Positions 10,062-21,424 of a stretch of 64,000 bases of DNA are shown in pieces. Location: positions 696,501 to 760,500 of the forward strand of contig JAODUP010000034.1 of NCBI GenBank assembly GCA_025642065.1. The letters are read 5' to 3'. The notes below the pieces were generated by a model. That model saw only the letters and a list, made by a program, of their open reading frames with translations, was not told the origin of the DNA and did no database searches. The DNA is from Paralvinella palmiformis. Its lineage: Eukaryota > Annelida > Polychaeta > Terebellida > Alvinellidae. The first letter of the stretch is position 1. Every line of letters begins with the position of its first letter. A program made the position numbers and the translations under genes.

Positions 10062-11589
10062 CCCAAAAATTCAGAGATACCTTAGTGATAACTTTCATAA
10101 TTTTTTTATTTCTAGTAATGTTTCAAATTTGATTCCAATAGAGGAAAAACTATTTAGCAAATTGAAAATATTATTTCTAAATGCTAAAATACGATTAATA
10201 TCTCTATATTACTTAGTATGTATATACTATTAGCCTAGGCTATGATTATTTTTTTATTTCTGCTAGACTTAAGTTAATAACCCATTAGTTCACTTCTATA
10301 ACCAAGATCGTTACATTTTACACATAGAGTGATAGACTGAGAGTCGAGGCTAGAGATTCATAGTGACTCTAGATGTAGACCATCTACTGATCTAGCTACT
10401 AGACCTAGTAGGCTAGCCTAGTGGCTAGTCCTAGCTAGACCTTTATTTTCAATAATATTTGATAAGTTCCATAATAAATCTATCTATCTATAAGTTCCAT
10501 AATATTATTTATTCACAATATTACATAATTACAAAACAAGGAAGTACCACTATTGAAATCAGCAGACCATAACGTCAATAAACTTGCAAGTCAACCATGA
10601 CACCCCAAAACAGATCAAGTTGACAGTGACAGCGTCATGCGTCAACAATCGTTGAATCACTAATCAATATTAAGAATCTGTCATTTTCAAGCACATTTCG
10701 ACAACTATGAACACTTATGCAATTGTTCGGTTGATACGGTTACTTTATAGTATACTCATAATCCGTTAACAGCATCTGAACTGAATAACGAGTGTTTCGA
10801 GTGCGAAAGAGATTAGCAACGTGGACTTTACCTTCTTTCGAAGAATTTCTCCGACATGTTGTTTACCTTGTATCGAGGCACATTTGCTGATCTTTGATTG
10901 GTTGATTCCTGATACGACTTATCGCAGAGATGTGTATCATAACGTAGTCTGTTAAGTTGATTAGAAATGAACCTTCAAGAGCCTATAGAGTCCTAGACTA
11001 AGCATTGTCAGTAACCAAACCTAATTTATGTCATAATTTGTTTAACCGTTTTATTATCGTCTATTATTTTGTGGTAGTTTAAAACATTCCAGGTAAACTA
11101 GACTCATCTCTTAATCATGAAGGTAGACGATTCATCAGTAAATTATTTCGGGTTTATCTAGACCAGACTTTGTCAGTGGAGAGCATAACCAGGTAAACTT
11201 GTTACAAATTTAAAAAAAAGGTAAATTTAAATTTCTTTATAGAAATATGAAATCTTTTAAAATTTAGAAAGTAAAAAAAACTGTTAATGCTTTCCCTCAT
11301 TTAATACCGTTTTGATTATGCTTCGTCCTATTGGTATTTTAACCTAACAAAACATTGAAAGTAATTCAGTATCTTTTGAACCTGACTCCGCGAACTTGTT
11401 CTGGCGTAAATGCGTAAGAAGAAAAAATTAATAAATTAAAATTAAACCACATGTTCAAAATAATAAATAACCATGCAGGCTCCAAATTGTCTTCAAATTT
11501 AAATTCTGAGGGACCATGTTCAGTAATCTTAACACCAGATTCAGTCAATATGCTGTAATAGTTCCTGAAGTGAAATACTTAGGAGCCAA
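10062..11589. other. Non-coding stretch with a CTAG cluster
   Basis: AT-rich; no supported exon. It contains ten CTAG tetranucleotides between 10350 and 10438. Nothing else is recognised. Confidence 0.45.
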
Positions 11590-12010
11590 CTGATTTGCAG
11601 ATATGTATTCAAAACTATGGAATAGTCTTCCACTAATCCTCCAGTCAAAATATTACTTTCAAAATGGGCCAAAAAGGTGTCGCGATCTACAGTAAATATG
11701 AATTTTTTATTTTAATCTTTTTAATCTATTTCTAATTTGTATATACTATTACAACACCACTTGAGATAGCAACTCTGGTCTATGTTATATTCTGGCCATA
11801 TTATATTACTAAGTTAGTTTTATATATAGTACGATAGTCGTATTTTGCCATCTGATGTTGAATACTACTTAGACAGAAATAATGTTTATACATTTGCTAT
11901 CCTCGGTGATTTGTGTACATATAATGTAGATTATGTACTCTTTCAAGCTGCATAAATAAATTTATATTCGTAATTAAGTTGTATATAATAAAACAAACAA
12001 ACAAACAAAA
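11590..12010 (+). mobile_element. LINE 3'-end fragment
   Basis: A short frame reads YSKLWNSLPLILQSKYYF. LWNSLP is the usual motif near the C-terminus of Jockey/CR1/L2-type reverse transcriptases. An AT-rich 3' region and an (AAAC)n tail at about 11990-12010 follow. It is a 5'-truncated relic. Confidence 0.5.
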
Positions 12011-13299
12011 ATTCTTATTAGGGATAGCGGGAAGACAATATTTTAAAGGTTATGCTGTTGCTCCCATTTCCTTTATTTCCATTGTGTCATTCACGTTTAC
12101 TATTGTACAATTTAGAAATAAGTATATTCCTATTTTAAGGATTTTATTTGATTCTTGAGTTGAAGTGATAACAAACAGTTTGTTGTTATCTGTATACAAT
12201 GATGTCTATTTTGACATATAGAAATCTTAATTGCTCAGAGTATGCAGTAAACTGGTTGGCTACAACATAACATGCCAACTACTTGCATAATGAATGAAGA
12301 TCAACCTTGTACATGTAGTACATATAGTTCAATTTATTTATACACACATTTTGGGAATCATCTCGCATGTAAATTAATACAAACCTCTATTTCAGCTACA
12401 AGTTAAAAAAGTATTTAATGAACATGATGATGATGATAAATTATCCATGTGTACATTGGTTAATTTGTTATTTACTAATATCATATTATATTTTTAATGT
12501 TGACATTTAAAATGTTGTTGGCATACATGCTCAAGTAGGAATCAGGACACAACGTAAAATTAAGACAATTAGAATTTTACATCACTGATTAGTCATAAAA
12601 TATCATTAAAAAGTTCATTATCATGATTATAATCACCATGATCATGATCATAATTGTTTATATGTACCGTAATGCTGTTTGAAGTAGTTTATTTGCCAGT
12701 TTTGGAAGTAATTAACACATTGTTTGCTGTAATTGTTTTCCTTTGATGTGGCTTCTATGCTCATTCTTTGCGTGGCCTCATTTGCCGTTCCGTTCAATTA
12801 CACACACTCACATATTTCGATAGTAATGACACGTCTTAGATAGACCAAAGATTAAATCTGCCTGTAATAGTTTATGGAGGCGGCCATATTGGTCATGGTG
12901 CGGCCGTTTTCGTATCGCAGTCGATTTGAACCTACACCTTTTGTAGGATCAGATTGTCGTACTTTACTGGATTCCTGTGCTTTCTGGATTCCTGTGCATC
13001 AAACAGATTAATTGCGATCCGGATCATCTGACACCTCTAGATAATAAATCATGTGCTAGCCGTTCCCATACGGCCTTGGTTCCAGCGACAGTCTGACACT
13101 GACTACATTACCCATAAATTATTATGTGACAACAGGGCGACACCACACTACTCACTGGCGGTTATCACGACTAAGTTTGGCTTCGAAAGACAAAAGCGAA
13201 AACACACATAATTAATTTGTTTGTTGTTCATATATTCATTATTAATGTTGTAAAATAATATTATTGTATTTCTCCCTAAATTACGCCAAATATTACCTT
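12011..13299. other. Non-coding stretch; GC-richer patch near 12870-13110
   Basis: The first part is AT-rich, with dyad-rich CATGATCATGATCAT near 12640. Near 12875 there is GGCGGCCATATTGG (YY1-like) followed by GC-richer sequence in which TGGATTCCTGTGC occurs twice in tandem. A promoter is possible, but I see no gene attached to it. Confidence 0.35.
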
Positions 13300-13304
13300 C
13301 CCTT

Positions 13305-13392
13305 TTAGTCTGACCCGTATATAAGCCGCACATTTGGCGGCGATTTTGTGGTAGCAAAAGTGTGGCTTATACACGAGTATATACGCTATGCA
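13305..13392. repeat. Tigger/pogo-like terminal fragment
   Basis: The stretch contains GTATATAAGCCGCAC and GTGGCTTATACACGAGTATAT, a sequence type I know from the ends of Tigger/pogo-like elements in many animals. A related end occurs at about 53620. Confidence 0.45.
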
Positions 13393-14369
13393 TTCTGTGG
13401 TAAGATTAAATTCTTGTTTACTTTCATGGCCTTTGATTCTAGAAAAGGCATAAGACACAATACAATATGTAGATAAGATATATAGAAAACATATATAACC
13501 AAATATAAATTTATTTTTTGTATTATAACTATAGGAGCTCAATTAAACATTCCACTCTTTTAGAAGTCTAGACTGGGGTACTAAAGAACTTTGATTATAT
13601 ACAATATTTCAATCCCTTTAAATTTATATTATGGTCTTGGAATAAATAGATAAGTATTAGACCATGTGGTAGTATTTAAAGATTGATAAAATAGAGAGGA
13701 ATGGCCCACTATATAATGCAACCCCTATACCATATTAAACTTAAATATTCAACCCTGCAATTTCTGTGTCTCAACTCAGTTCACAATTTTAATTATATTT
13801 ATTTGGGATAACTGTTACAGTTTAAAATAAAAAATTTACTGGGTAACGTACGAATTCAAACTTTAATTACAATTGTTAAGTAGTTGGAAACGTTATGACA
13901 CATTCTTGCGCTATCTGGTTTTACTAAACGATTTTCTACTCTACCCGATGTGTCACATGCTTATTTACCTCTAGGAAACTACAGACAGCTGTATCTAGAT
14001 TTAATTTTAAATACGCTATTAGAATTTACAATATATGACATATTCGGCGGAGAAAACCTTGCCAGTTGCCTGAAAAACCGCTCCTCCTAATTGCCACGCC
14101 AGGATTAGCTGATTAGGTTGGCCATTTATAAAAAGGAGGAAATATGCTATTCCCAAAAGGAGGAGATATAGAGTCATAAACTACCAACTTACCATACACA
14201 ACCGTGTACACATAGTGCATTTAGAAACACCTATTTTTATTACACTGAAGTAAAATAAATGAATAGATCTATCAATATTAATGTTTTACCCAATTGAAGC
14301 AGATATCCTAAAAGTTCCCTTATTTCAAAAATACAAACGTATACCAGGATACCAGAGTACGGAATAAAA
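13393..14369. other. Non-coding stretch
   Basis: AT-rich with no supported exon; probably flank of the LINE to its right. Confidence 0.35.
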
Positions 14370-14428
14370 GACTATTGCCTGTCGGGTATTCCGGTCTTGA
14401 CTACTTTTGTAGTTTCTTGTTATATAGT

Positions 14429-14689
14429 TTATGGCGTCGTGTACATGTTGTCTTTCCAGTACTTGTCGAGTCTAGACTTAAAATAATTTAGGGTAGTGGC
14501 TGTGACAACATGATCTGATAATGAGTTCCAGTCCTGAACCACTCGCTGGCTGAATGAGTTTGTTCTTATTTCAAGATGACAGCGCCCCACGAATAACCTC
14601 TGACTATGATCTCCGGTTCTTTCATTGAGTGGTCTGTTGAAGAATGCTCTTGGGTCAAGTCTGTCTGTCCCATTCATGATCCTGTACAC
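14429..14689 (-). pseudogene. LINE C-terminal domain (after reverse transcriptase)
   Basis: An open stretch contains YRIMNGTDRLDPRAFF and VVQDWNSLSDHVVTATTL; the WNSL motif is typical of the last domain of CR1-like ORF2. It ends in a stop at 14429. The frame differs from the piece to its right, so a frameshift lies between. Confidence 0.8.
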
Positions 14690-14784
14690 CTATATCGTGT
14701 CCCATCGCCGTCTTCTAAACAAGGGTGATGGGAACATCAGGGCAACTAGCTGCTGTTCATAGGACAGATGCTTCAGATGTGGGA

Positions 14785-15267
14785 TTAACTTGGTTGCTCG
14801 ACGCTGAACCTTTTCCACTGCCAATTTGACCTTCTGATAGTGTGGATGCCAAATAATGTTTCCATATTCCAGGTGGGGTCTGACAAGTGGGTATACAGCC
14901 TTGGCAGAATGTCTTCATCTAGACATGAGAATGTATTTTTGATGAGCCACAGAATCCTACTGGATTTGTTAACAGCAAATGATATGTCCTGATGGAATTT
15001 CAGCTCCTCATCAACATAGACACCGAGGTCCTTTTCTACTTTAGTGGAATGCAACTCAATATTACTCATCTTGTAGGCTAGACATCTGTTATTCCTCCCG
15101 AAGTGGAGGACCTTGCACTTGTTGGCACTGAATTGCAGTTGCCACTTCTCAGACCACTCAACAAGTCGTTGGAGATCTGCTTGCAATTCGGCCCAGTCAT
15201 TCTCTGAGGAGGATTTCCTATAGACCTTTGTGTCATCAGCAAATATGTGTGCTGTGCTGTGTATCAT
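14785..15267 (-). pseudogene. LINE reverse transcriptase palm with FADD motif
   Basis: Carries HIFADDTKVYRKS, where FADD is the catalytic metal-binding box, followed by LQRLVEWSEKWQLQFSANKC, the usual sequence after it. The frame is intact for about 160 codons and is then lost toward the C-terminus. Confidence 0.85.
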
Positions 15268-15408
15268 ATCGGTAGGTTATTGATGACGATGACAAAAAGT
15301 ATGAGCCCGAGAACGCTCCCTCGAGGAATACCACTGAACACCTTGACATACTGACAGACAACTATTCACCACTACACGTTGCTTACGGTCAGTCAGGAAA
15401 GCTAGTAT

Positions 15409-15672
15409 TCAGTGTAGAACTTCGCCGTTTAATCCATATGCTGCTATCTTAACATGGAGTCTCTGGTGCGGTACAGAATCGAAAGCCTTGCGGAAATCGG
15501 GGTACAATGCGTCAATTGGGTCACCAGAATCAAGCATTTCAGTCCACAGTTCTAAGACTGTGAGTAGTTGGGTCATACATAACCTCCCCGGGACAAAGCC
15601 ATGTTGGGCATCACAGACTAATTGATTTTCCATCATATGTTGTACTAGGTGATCATGTATTATTGACTCCAT
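15409..15672 (-). pseudogene. LINE reverse transcriptase fingers/palm
   Basis: Contains DAQHGFVPGRLCMTQLL and FRKAFDSVPHQRL, matching conserved RT blocks (QHGFxxGRS and D.(S/R)KAFD). Here the first catalytic aspartate sits in YPDFRKAFD. Confidence 0.85.
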
Positions 15673-15879
15673 GACTTTACCTATTATGGAGGTCAGACTT
15701 ACTGGTCTTTAATTACCAGCACTTGACCTGCTACCTTTCTTATGTATTGGTGTGATATTTCCAATTTTCCAGGCAGCGGGAAGTCGCCTCTCACTGGGTG
15801 ATTTAAGGAAGATGACACTTAGGGGTGATGAAATAACATCAGCCATCTCCTTCAGGACTCTTGGGTTAAATTTGTCAGA

Positions 15880-16221
15880 TCAAGGTGCTTTATTGGGGTT
15901 TAGCTTGGTCAGCTTTTTCTGTACCAATTCTACTGTTATGTTTGCATCAGAAAGTGGGGGGACACGGTACTTAGTTTCTAGTGATGGTATATCTTCCATA
16001 TTCTCATGGGTGAATACACTGGCAAAATAGGTGTTCAGGATATCAGCCTTTACCAGATCACATTGGGTTTCTGTATTGGCATTACCCTTGATGTCACCAA
16101 TCCTGGGTTTGTTCTTCAATTTGGAGTTACAATATCTCCAAAAAGCTTTGAGGTCGGACTTCACGTTTTGGGCCAGATCTTTCTCAAATTCTTTACATAC
16201 GTGTGAGTTTTGACAGCTCAT
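15880..16221 (-). pseudogene. LINE endonuclease-RT linker and RT N-terminus
   Basis: FWRYCNSKLKNKPRIGDI and YFASVFTHENMEDIP are linker motifs of CR1-like ORF2. Frameshifts separate it from the endonuclease on the right and from the palm on the left. Confidence 0.75.
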
Positions 16222-16268
16222 TCTTCACTTGGCACGCTCTGGTGTGGTCAGCATCACTCTTTGCTAAT

Positions 16269-16508
16269 TTATATTGTTTTCAGACTTTGTGCTTCTTCCT
16301 GTGCATAGCTAGGGCTTCCAGGTTCATCCAGAGTTTCTTTCTTCTGCTCTTTAATGGTTTGGACGTTGGTATAAACTGATGGATGGCATCTTCTTATATG
16401 TTCATAAAAAATTACCAAGATTCCTCTACATTCATTCGGTTTAGTTCCGCCCAGTTCTGTACTGCTATGTGGATGGTCATCACCTTGTATATGCCTTTGT
16501 GGTAACAC
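16269..16508 (-). pseudogene. LINE ORF2 linker piece
   Basis: This lies between endonuclease and RT and has linker-like composition. It is short, out of frame with both neighbours, and supported mainly by position. Confidence 0.45.
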
Positions 16509-16561
16509 AGTGTGGGTTTCTTGTCTATGTCAGTTTGTGTGTACACATGGATATCCACCAG

Positions 16562-16948
16562 TTAGCACAAATGGTCACTGATACGCAGTCCACGTAAGTG
16601 CTCTATGCCCTGAACCATCTTATCATCACTTGTCAGGATGAGGTCCAGCAAGTTTTCTTTCTGACCATGCCTGACCCGTGTTGGTTCGGATACCTGTCGA
16701 AAAAGGTATACATCTCTGCATATGTCGAGAAACTTTTGACTATGGTGGTCTACTTGCTTGGAAGTGGTCCATGTGGTCCAGTCAATCTCGGGATAATTGA
16801 AGTCCCCTCCAATTAAAATATGCGAGTAGACAGAGTAATTTTGGGTCATCCGGAGAAAATCACATAGTTTTGAATTATTTGGCAGTGAACTTGATAGATT
16901 TCTATAAATGCATTCCAGTAATAGCTGATCATTTGCTCTCAGTGTCAC
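16562..16948 (-). pseudogene. LINE apurinic endonuclease, C-terminal half
   Basis: Shows LIGGDFNYPEIDW, NLLDLILTSDDKM and a terminal ISDHLC. GDFN and SDH are hallmark motifs of the exonuclease-endonuclease-phosphatase fold that nicks the target DNA. Confidence 0.9.
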
Positions 16949-16954
16949 TTTCAG

Positions 16955-17272
16955 TCATATACCTTCACTGTAGTTAGTATCAAATTTGACCTCCGTGACC
17001 AATGGATCAATGTTATTGGAGATGTAGATAACTACCCCACTGTGTTCTTCTCCTTCTAGGTTGGTATAGACTTGATATCCTTCCATGCTGAAACTGCTTA
17101 CACACATTGCGTCCACCGAGTATTTTGGTTTAATCTCTGTATCCATAATGATGTCCAAACAGTATTCATTTGTGAGTAGCTGCAGTTTTTTCATTTTGTT
17201 TGTCAGTGTATCCGCATTGGTGTATGACATCATCAATGAGTCGCTAGTCAGCTTACCTGGGTTAATGTTCAC
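16955..17272 (-). pseudogene. LINE apurinic endonuclease, N-terminal half
   Basis: SYTNADTLTNKMKKLQLL matches the opening block (normally YxNAxSL.NK..EL), followed by DIIMDTEIKP, where a TET-type motif is usual. It is separated from the C-terminal half by a stop near 16950. Confidence 0.85.
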
Positions 17273-17729
17273 TATATCGGTTTCATTATCTGGTGTCAGC
17301 TGATGTCAATATGGTGGTTGTGTGTCAGTAGAAACACCAAATGTTTCCCACCAATTGCCCTACTAGTGACATCTTCTGTACTGGTTTTGTTAGCAGTTAC
17401 TGTGTTATCAAGGTCCATTCGAAAAAAGAGATATAAATGATAACACTATAAACCTTATAAATAATGCTATTCAACATACTAATTGGGACTACTTAGACAA
17501 TCTAACTGTGATTGAATCTTTTGAAAGTGTTATTGAAAAATTAAAAGACACGCTAGACAATTATGCGCCACTCAAGAAAATTACAATTCCACATAAAAGT
17601 ATCATCCGGAATCCATGGTTATCCAAAGGATTAATGTAATCATCACACACATATACTAAATTATATAACAAATGCATAAACAAATCCAAGACTGATATAA
17701 CATATAAAACATACATCAAATATAGGAAC

Positions 17730-18275
17730 ATGTTTAATCGACTCAAAAAGATAGCTAAGCAGACCTATTATACACAAATATTTAATGACGTCAAACACAA
17801 TATAAGAAAAACATGGAAGATAATAAACGCAACAATAGGCAAATTAAATGATAAAACTAGTACACCACAAACCTTTAAAATAGACAACAAAACTATCTTT
17901 GATCCTAATATAATAACAGATAAATTTTGCGAATTCTTTACCAATGTTGGTACGAAATATGCCAATAATATACCTCCATCTGTCAAAAGTTCGCACAACT
18001 ATCTTAATCTAAAAAAAATAAGAAACCCTAATTCCATGTTTCTAACACCGACAGATCCAAATGAAATAATAGATATTCTCAAAACAGTTAAACCCAAAAC
18101 CAGCTCCGGGCATGATCATCTTAGTACAAAAGTCTTAAAGTTAATTAGTCTATTTGTTGCTAATCCAATAAGTAAAATAATCAACAAATCACTGCAGACA
18201 GGAACGTTCCCAGATACACTAAAAATTGCAAATGTTACACCAATACCTAAAGCAAAGGCTAAAGACGACTTCTGA
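17730..18275 (+). pseudogene. Inner LINE linker and RT N-terminus
   Basis: Contains YYTQIFNDVKHNIRKTWKII, then FCEFFTNVGTKYANNI and KPKTSSGHDHLSTKVLKLI, the standard run into the RT fingers (SGxDxL..K.LK). An in-frame stop follows FDDF near 18275. Upstream, NYAPLKKITIPHKS near 17560 belongs to the same protein in another frame. Confidence 0.85.
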
Positions 18276-18309
18276 AATTACAGACCATTTCATTCTACCT
18301 AGAAACAAC

Positions 18310-18966
18310 AAAAAAAAATACTTTATAAAAATCAATTCGGATTTAGAAAAAAACACAGTACAATAGATGCAGTTACGAAATTTGTTACAGATACAGCAAC
18401 CTGTCTCGATGAAAAAGAGTCAGTGATGGCAGTGTTTCTAGACCTTCCCAAGGCTTTCGATACAATTGATCATAACATATTACTAAAAAAAACTGGAATT
18501 TTATGGAATTAGAGGGAAAGCCTTGGATTGGTTCAGAGGTTATTTAATAAACCGGAAACAATTTGTACATTATGGAGGCATAAATTCTAAAAGTAAATAC
18601 TATTGAATGTTTCTAGGAGTGTTCATTGACAAAAATCTAAATTGGAATGAACATATCAAAGTCATTAAACAGAAAATATCTCGATCATTCTTTGATATAA
18701 ACAGAGTCAAACACGTCATGAATAAAAACACCTTGCATATGGAATAACATTGTGGGGGGCGGCCTATGACAAGAACTGTGCATGAACATAGTACCCGCCA
18801 CTCCACAGCACTGAAACTGCAAACGCTTCCATCTCAGACTGTTGTAACATCACAATGTATAGCCAATATGGGGCCACGTACATGGAATCTTTTATCTTCA
18901 AAACTCTATACAAATCCTGCTCATCAGACACTGATACATATATCTGGATTCTCTTCTAGATTCTGA
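18310..18966 (+). pseudogene. Inner LINE RT remnant with internal deletion
   Basis: KNQFGFRKKHSTIDAV and MAVFLDLPKAFDTIDHN are RT blocks carrying the first catalytic Asp. Around 18600 the sequence jumps directly to FLGVFIDKNLNWNEHIK, a block that normally lies well after the YADD box, so the YADD region is deleted. The C-terminal GPRTWNLLSSKL (near 18869) follows. Confidence 0.8.
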
Positions 18967-19313
18967 AGGGCCGTGATTCGGGAGTACAGCGACTGATTAA
19001 TATATTATATGTACAGCCCAGTTTTCCCACGGGTGGGACTGGGTGAGGCATGTGGGTGGGTGGGGTGTTTCAGTGTAGCCATGTATGACCATGTGTCCAG
19101 AGTGTTTTGTCCTGTCTTATTATATGTTCATTATTATCTTTATTTGTTGTTGTCTAAGCTATGGAATATCTCAAAACTTAATACTGACTTAATATTGTTA
19201 AACAAATTAAATAATACAATAATGTTTTGAGGCTACAGTCTACAGGACTCTTTTCCGTGGCTTGGGACTGTATACTGCTAATTATTGTATAAGCAATACA
19301 TGAATGTCATTGC

Positions 19314-19499
19314 CTAATATTGTAATGTATACAGTTCCGAAATAAACTTGATTGATTGATTGATCAAGTACAGGCACACCACACCATCTGTGTCATTTTC
19401 AGCATCGCAAAGTGGTTGTTTAGTTTCTGCTGGCCGGTCCGATACTTCCTGCCTGACTGTTGTTCTCTCCAATTTGGTGATCTTATTTCTTTTGATCAC
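19314..19499 (-). pseudogene. Outer LINE ORF1 C-terminal piece
   Basis: Minus-strand frame reading KITKLERTTVRQEVSD, then CDAENDTDGVVCLYL up to the insertion point of the inner LINE. Position and frame suggest the tail of ORF1; it has no domain of its own. Confidence 0.45.
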
Positions 19500-19554
19500 T
19501 AAATCAACTTATCCTTCCTGTCGTCTCCTTTTCAGCCCAGCCCGTAGTATTTTT

Positions 19555-19556
<2 letters not shown>

Positions 19557-19611
<55 letters not shown>

Positions 19612-19615
19612 CTCT
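19557..19615. repeat. (CA)n(TC)n microsatellite inside LINE ORF1
   Basis: About 30 bp of CA followed by about 27 bp of TC. It lies within the ORF1 region of the outer LINE and contributes to its disruption. Confidence 0.9.
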
Positions 19616-19653
19616 GCACGAGTCAGGTCTGGGGATATGAAGACGTTCGCCCA

Positions 19654-19956
19654 TCACTCTGTGTTGCGCAGTAATTTTGCCTGTTTCAGGATATCCCATT
19701 TCAGTTGGGTTGTGGTAAAGGTGATCAAACTTAGTCTGGGTTTGGTTTCCCTGTTTTGACCTCTACCTCCCAGGCGAATCTGTTTCTCGAAACTGGATTC
19801 ATCAATGTCATAGAATTCCAACCCCTCCTTGATTAGATCAAGTACTTTATAATGATCATCCCGGTTGCGCTTTGCGGAATCTGGGCTAGTGCTTTCCGGG
19901 ATGTTGTGTATGATCAAATTACTCTTTCTCCGCTCACGATCAGTAAACTCATACAA
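19654..19956 (-). pseudogene. Outer LINE ORF1, RNA-binding (RRM-like) domain
   Basis: RRKSNLIIHNIPESTSPD and, later, KQIRLGGRGQNRETKPRL match the conserved entry and RLG-type motif of the RRM-like nucleic-acid chaperone domain in LINE ORF1 proteins. It is out of frame with the zinc-finger part to its right. Confidence 0.8.
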
Positions 19957-19975
19957 GATCTGAACTGCTTCTCTT

Positions 19976-20662
19976 TCATGGGTATTTATTTACGGCCTGG
20001 TGGGTTACATGTTGTGTGGGGGTGGTAGGAATGTTGTTAATATATTGAGTATGTTGTTGGACTACTTGGGCATATGATTTAGCCACTTCATCTTGTTTTG
20101 TGAACATACCATCGATTTTTGTTTGAAGCACCAACATTCTGGTTTCCACATCAAGTACTAGATCTGTATTGGTGGGGCTTTTTGCTTGCAAGCGACATTT
20201 CAAAGCTATAATTGGCTCACATGTTTGGCAGTTTTGCAACATGGACTGAACTTTCGGGGATATGTGGGCACAATCAAGGCAAGAGCAGTGACAGCATGCC
20301 TCACATTCAACAATATTGCAGTAACCCGCTGTATGACAATACTCACAGTCAAAGCTCTCTTCATCAGATTCATCCACATTTACAGCTTTATTCTGCGTGT
20401 TTTTACCATATTTTTTGGCTATGTTCTTCTTCCCGTCTTTACCTTTAACACTGCTATCCGGTAGGGTGTCGTTGACCGGCAAAGCTATCGGTCGACCTCC
20501 ACTGCTTGATCTCCTTTCATGTGTCGTTTTCTTCATGATATTAATCATTTCGGAATAAAGGTAAAATATATAACACCTTATAGGTTTATATCTATATGGC
20601 TTATAATCGAGTTCATTAACTGTACCAACTTCTAGTGAATAGATTGATTCGCCCCCAGTCAT
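19976..20662 (-). pseudogene. Outer LINE ORF1, PHD-like zinc finger and coiled coil
   Basis: About 228 codons. A basic lead (MINIMKKTTHERRSSSGG) precedes a cysteine-rich finger with CEYCHTAGYC, then CEACCHCSCLDCAHIS and CQTC. This is a PHD-like finger known from CR1-type ORF1. A helical part follows (VETRMLVLQTKIDGMF). The start could be the first Met or the internal MINIMKK. Confidence 0.8.
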
Positions 20663-20847
20663 GATTAGTTCGCCCCCAGCCTGTCATGAACTGTTTATTT
20701 CTTGTATCTCTGTCCTTTACTTGCCATATCCAGGAGTTTTCTGTTGTCTAAGAGTTTTCTGTACATAGCCGGACATTCTTCTGAGAAATTAGGACCCTAT
20801 AGCTACCTGTTATAATATGTGGTGATCAAAACAGGCCCGGCTTAAGC

Positions 20848-20921
20848 TGGCGCTAGATGGAAGATGACCGGCTCAAAAGCCGGACGTACAGTCCGGCGCA
20901 AAACCGGACGTCTGGCCACCC
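20848..20921 (-). repeat. DNA-transposon terminus (GGGTGGCCAGACGTCCGG type)
   Basis: On the minus strand it reads AGGGTGGCCAGACGTCCGG, then two more CCGGAC/GTCCGG blocks forming stems. This GGGTGGCCAGACGTCC end is familiar from hAT-like elements of many animals. No opposite end was found. Confidence 0.45.
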
Positions 20922-21006
20922 TAGCCGGGATTCAAACCTTCCCGTACAGCATAACCATATCAGTAAGAAAGTCCCACAATCTTACCCAATAGACCATAGA
21001 GGCGGT
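20922..21006 (-). repeat. tRNA-like SINE head, different family
   Basis: The minus strand has TATGGTCTATTGGGTAAGA (box A-like) and GGTTTGAATCCCGGC (box B), about 80 nt. The long region between the boxes does not fold as an ordinary cloverleaf by eye, so I call a SINE head rather than a tRNA gene. Confidence 0.45.
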
Positions 21007-21223
21007 CGTAATAAGGATGTTATTAATCATAATTAATTAATACAGCAATTCCTTCTCCTATCTGTGATGTTGGAATTTGTTTTTTATTTGATTTAATTTA
21101 TTTTGCACACTAATGTAAATACATATAATAACATTAAAATGCATAAATATATTATAATACCAGAATAGCACAAGAACGTGAAAATTCTTATATTTCCATT
21201 GTGGTCCAGCACAAGAAGATCAA

Positions 21224-21227
21224 GTTA

Positions 21228-21291
<64 letters not shown>
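21224..21291. repeat. (AT)n microsatellite
   Basis: About 68 bp of nearly pure AT dinucleotide. Confidence 0.9.
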
Positions 21292-21295
<4 letters not shown>

Positions 21296-21424
21296 GATGG
21301 TGGACTAGATAAAATTCAAATACTAATAATTTTTAACAGAACTAGATAAATGATGGACATTAAAAACAAAAGCGTATAACTTTGTTTCAACACGTACATC
21401 GTTCCTATCATTCGAACATTAACA

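Larger units (their letters stand above)
17413..19362 (+). mobile_element. Jockey-like LINE inserted into the CR1-like LINE
   Basis: The plus strand encodes the endonuclease-RT linker and RT of a different LINE. It is 5'-truncated and ends in AATAAACTTGATTGATTGAT (a TTGA-repeat tail). The 6-bp word ATCAAG lies immediately left (17407-17412) and right (19363-19368), a candidate target duplication. The minus-strand ORF1 and endonuclease remnants of the host LINE resume on either side. Confidence 0.8.
14370..20690 (-). mobile_element. CR1-like LINE relic, split by a second LINE
   Basis: Read on the minus strand from 20.7 to 14.4 kb, the order is: ORF1 with a PHD-like zinc finger and RNA-binding domain; apurinic endonuclease; reverse transcriptase; C-terminal domain. 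This is the layout of CR1-like non-LTR retrotransposons. Stops and frameshifts break every part. A plus-strand LINE (about 17413-19362) and a (CA)n(TC)n tract (19557-19615) interrupt it between ORF1 and the endonuclease. The exact 5' and 3' ends are not defined; TTCGCCCCCAG occurs twice near the 5' side (about 20648-20680). Confidence 0.85.

Noticed and set aside
9950..10132. Open frame with CPCRDSNTGGSDLW, and the matching one at 44745
   Set aside because: It is the translation of the SINE head in copies A and D; the shared peptide reflects the repeat, not a gene family.
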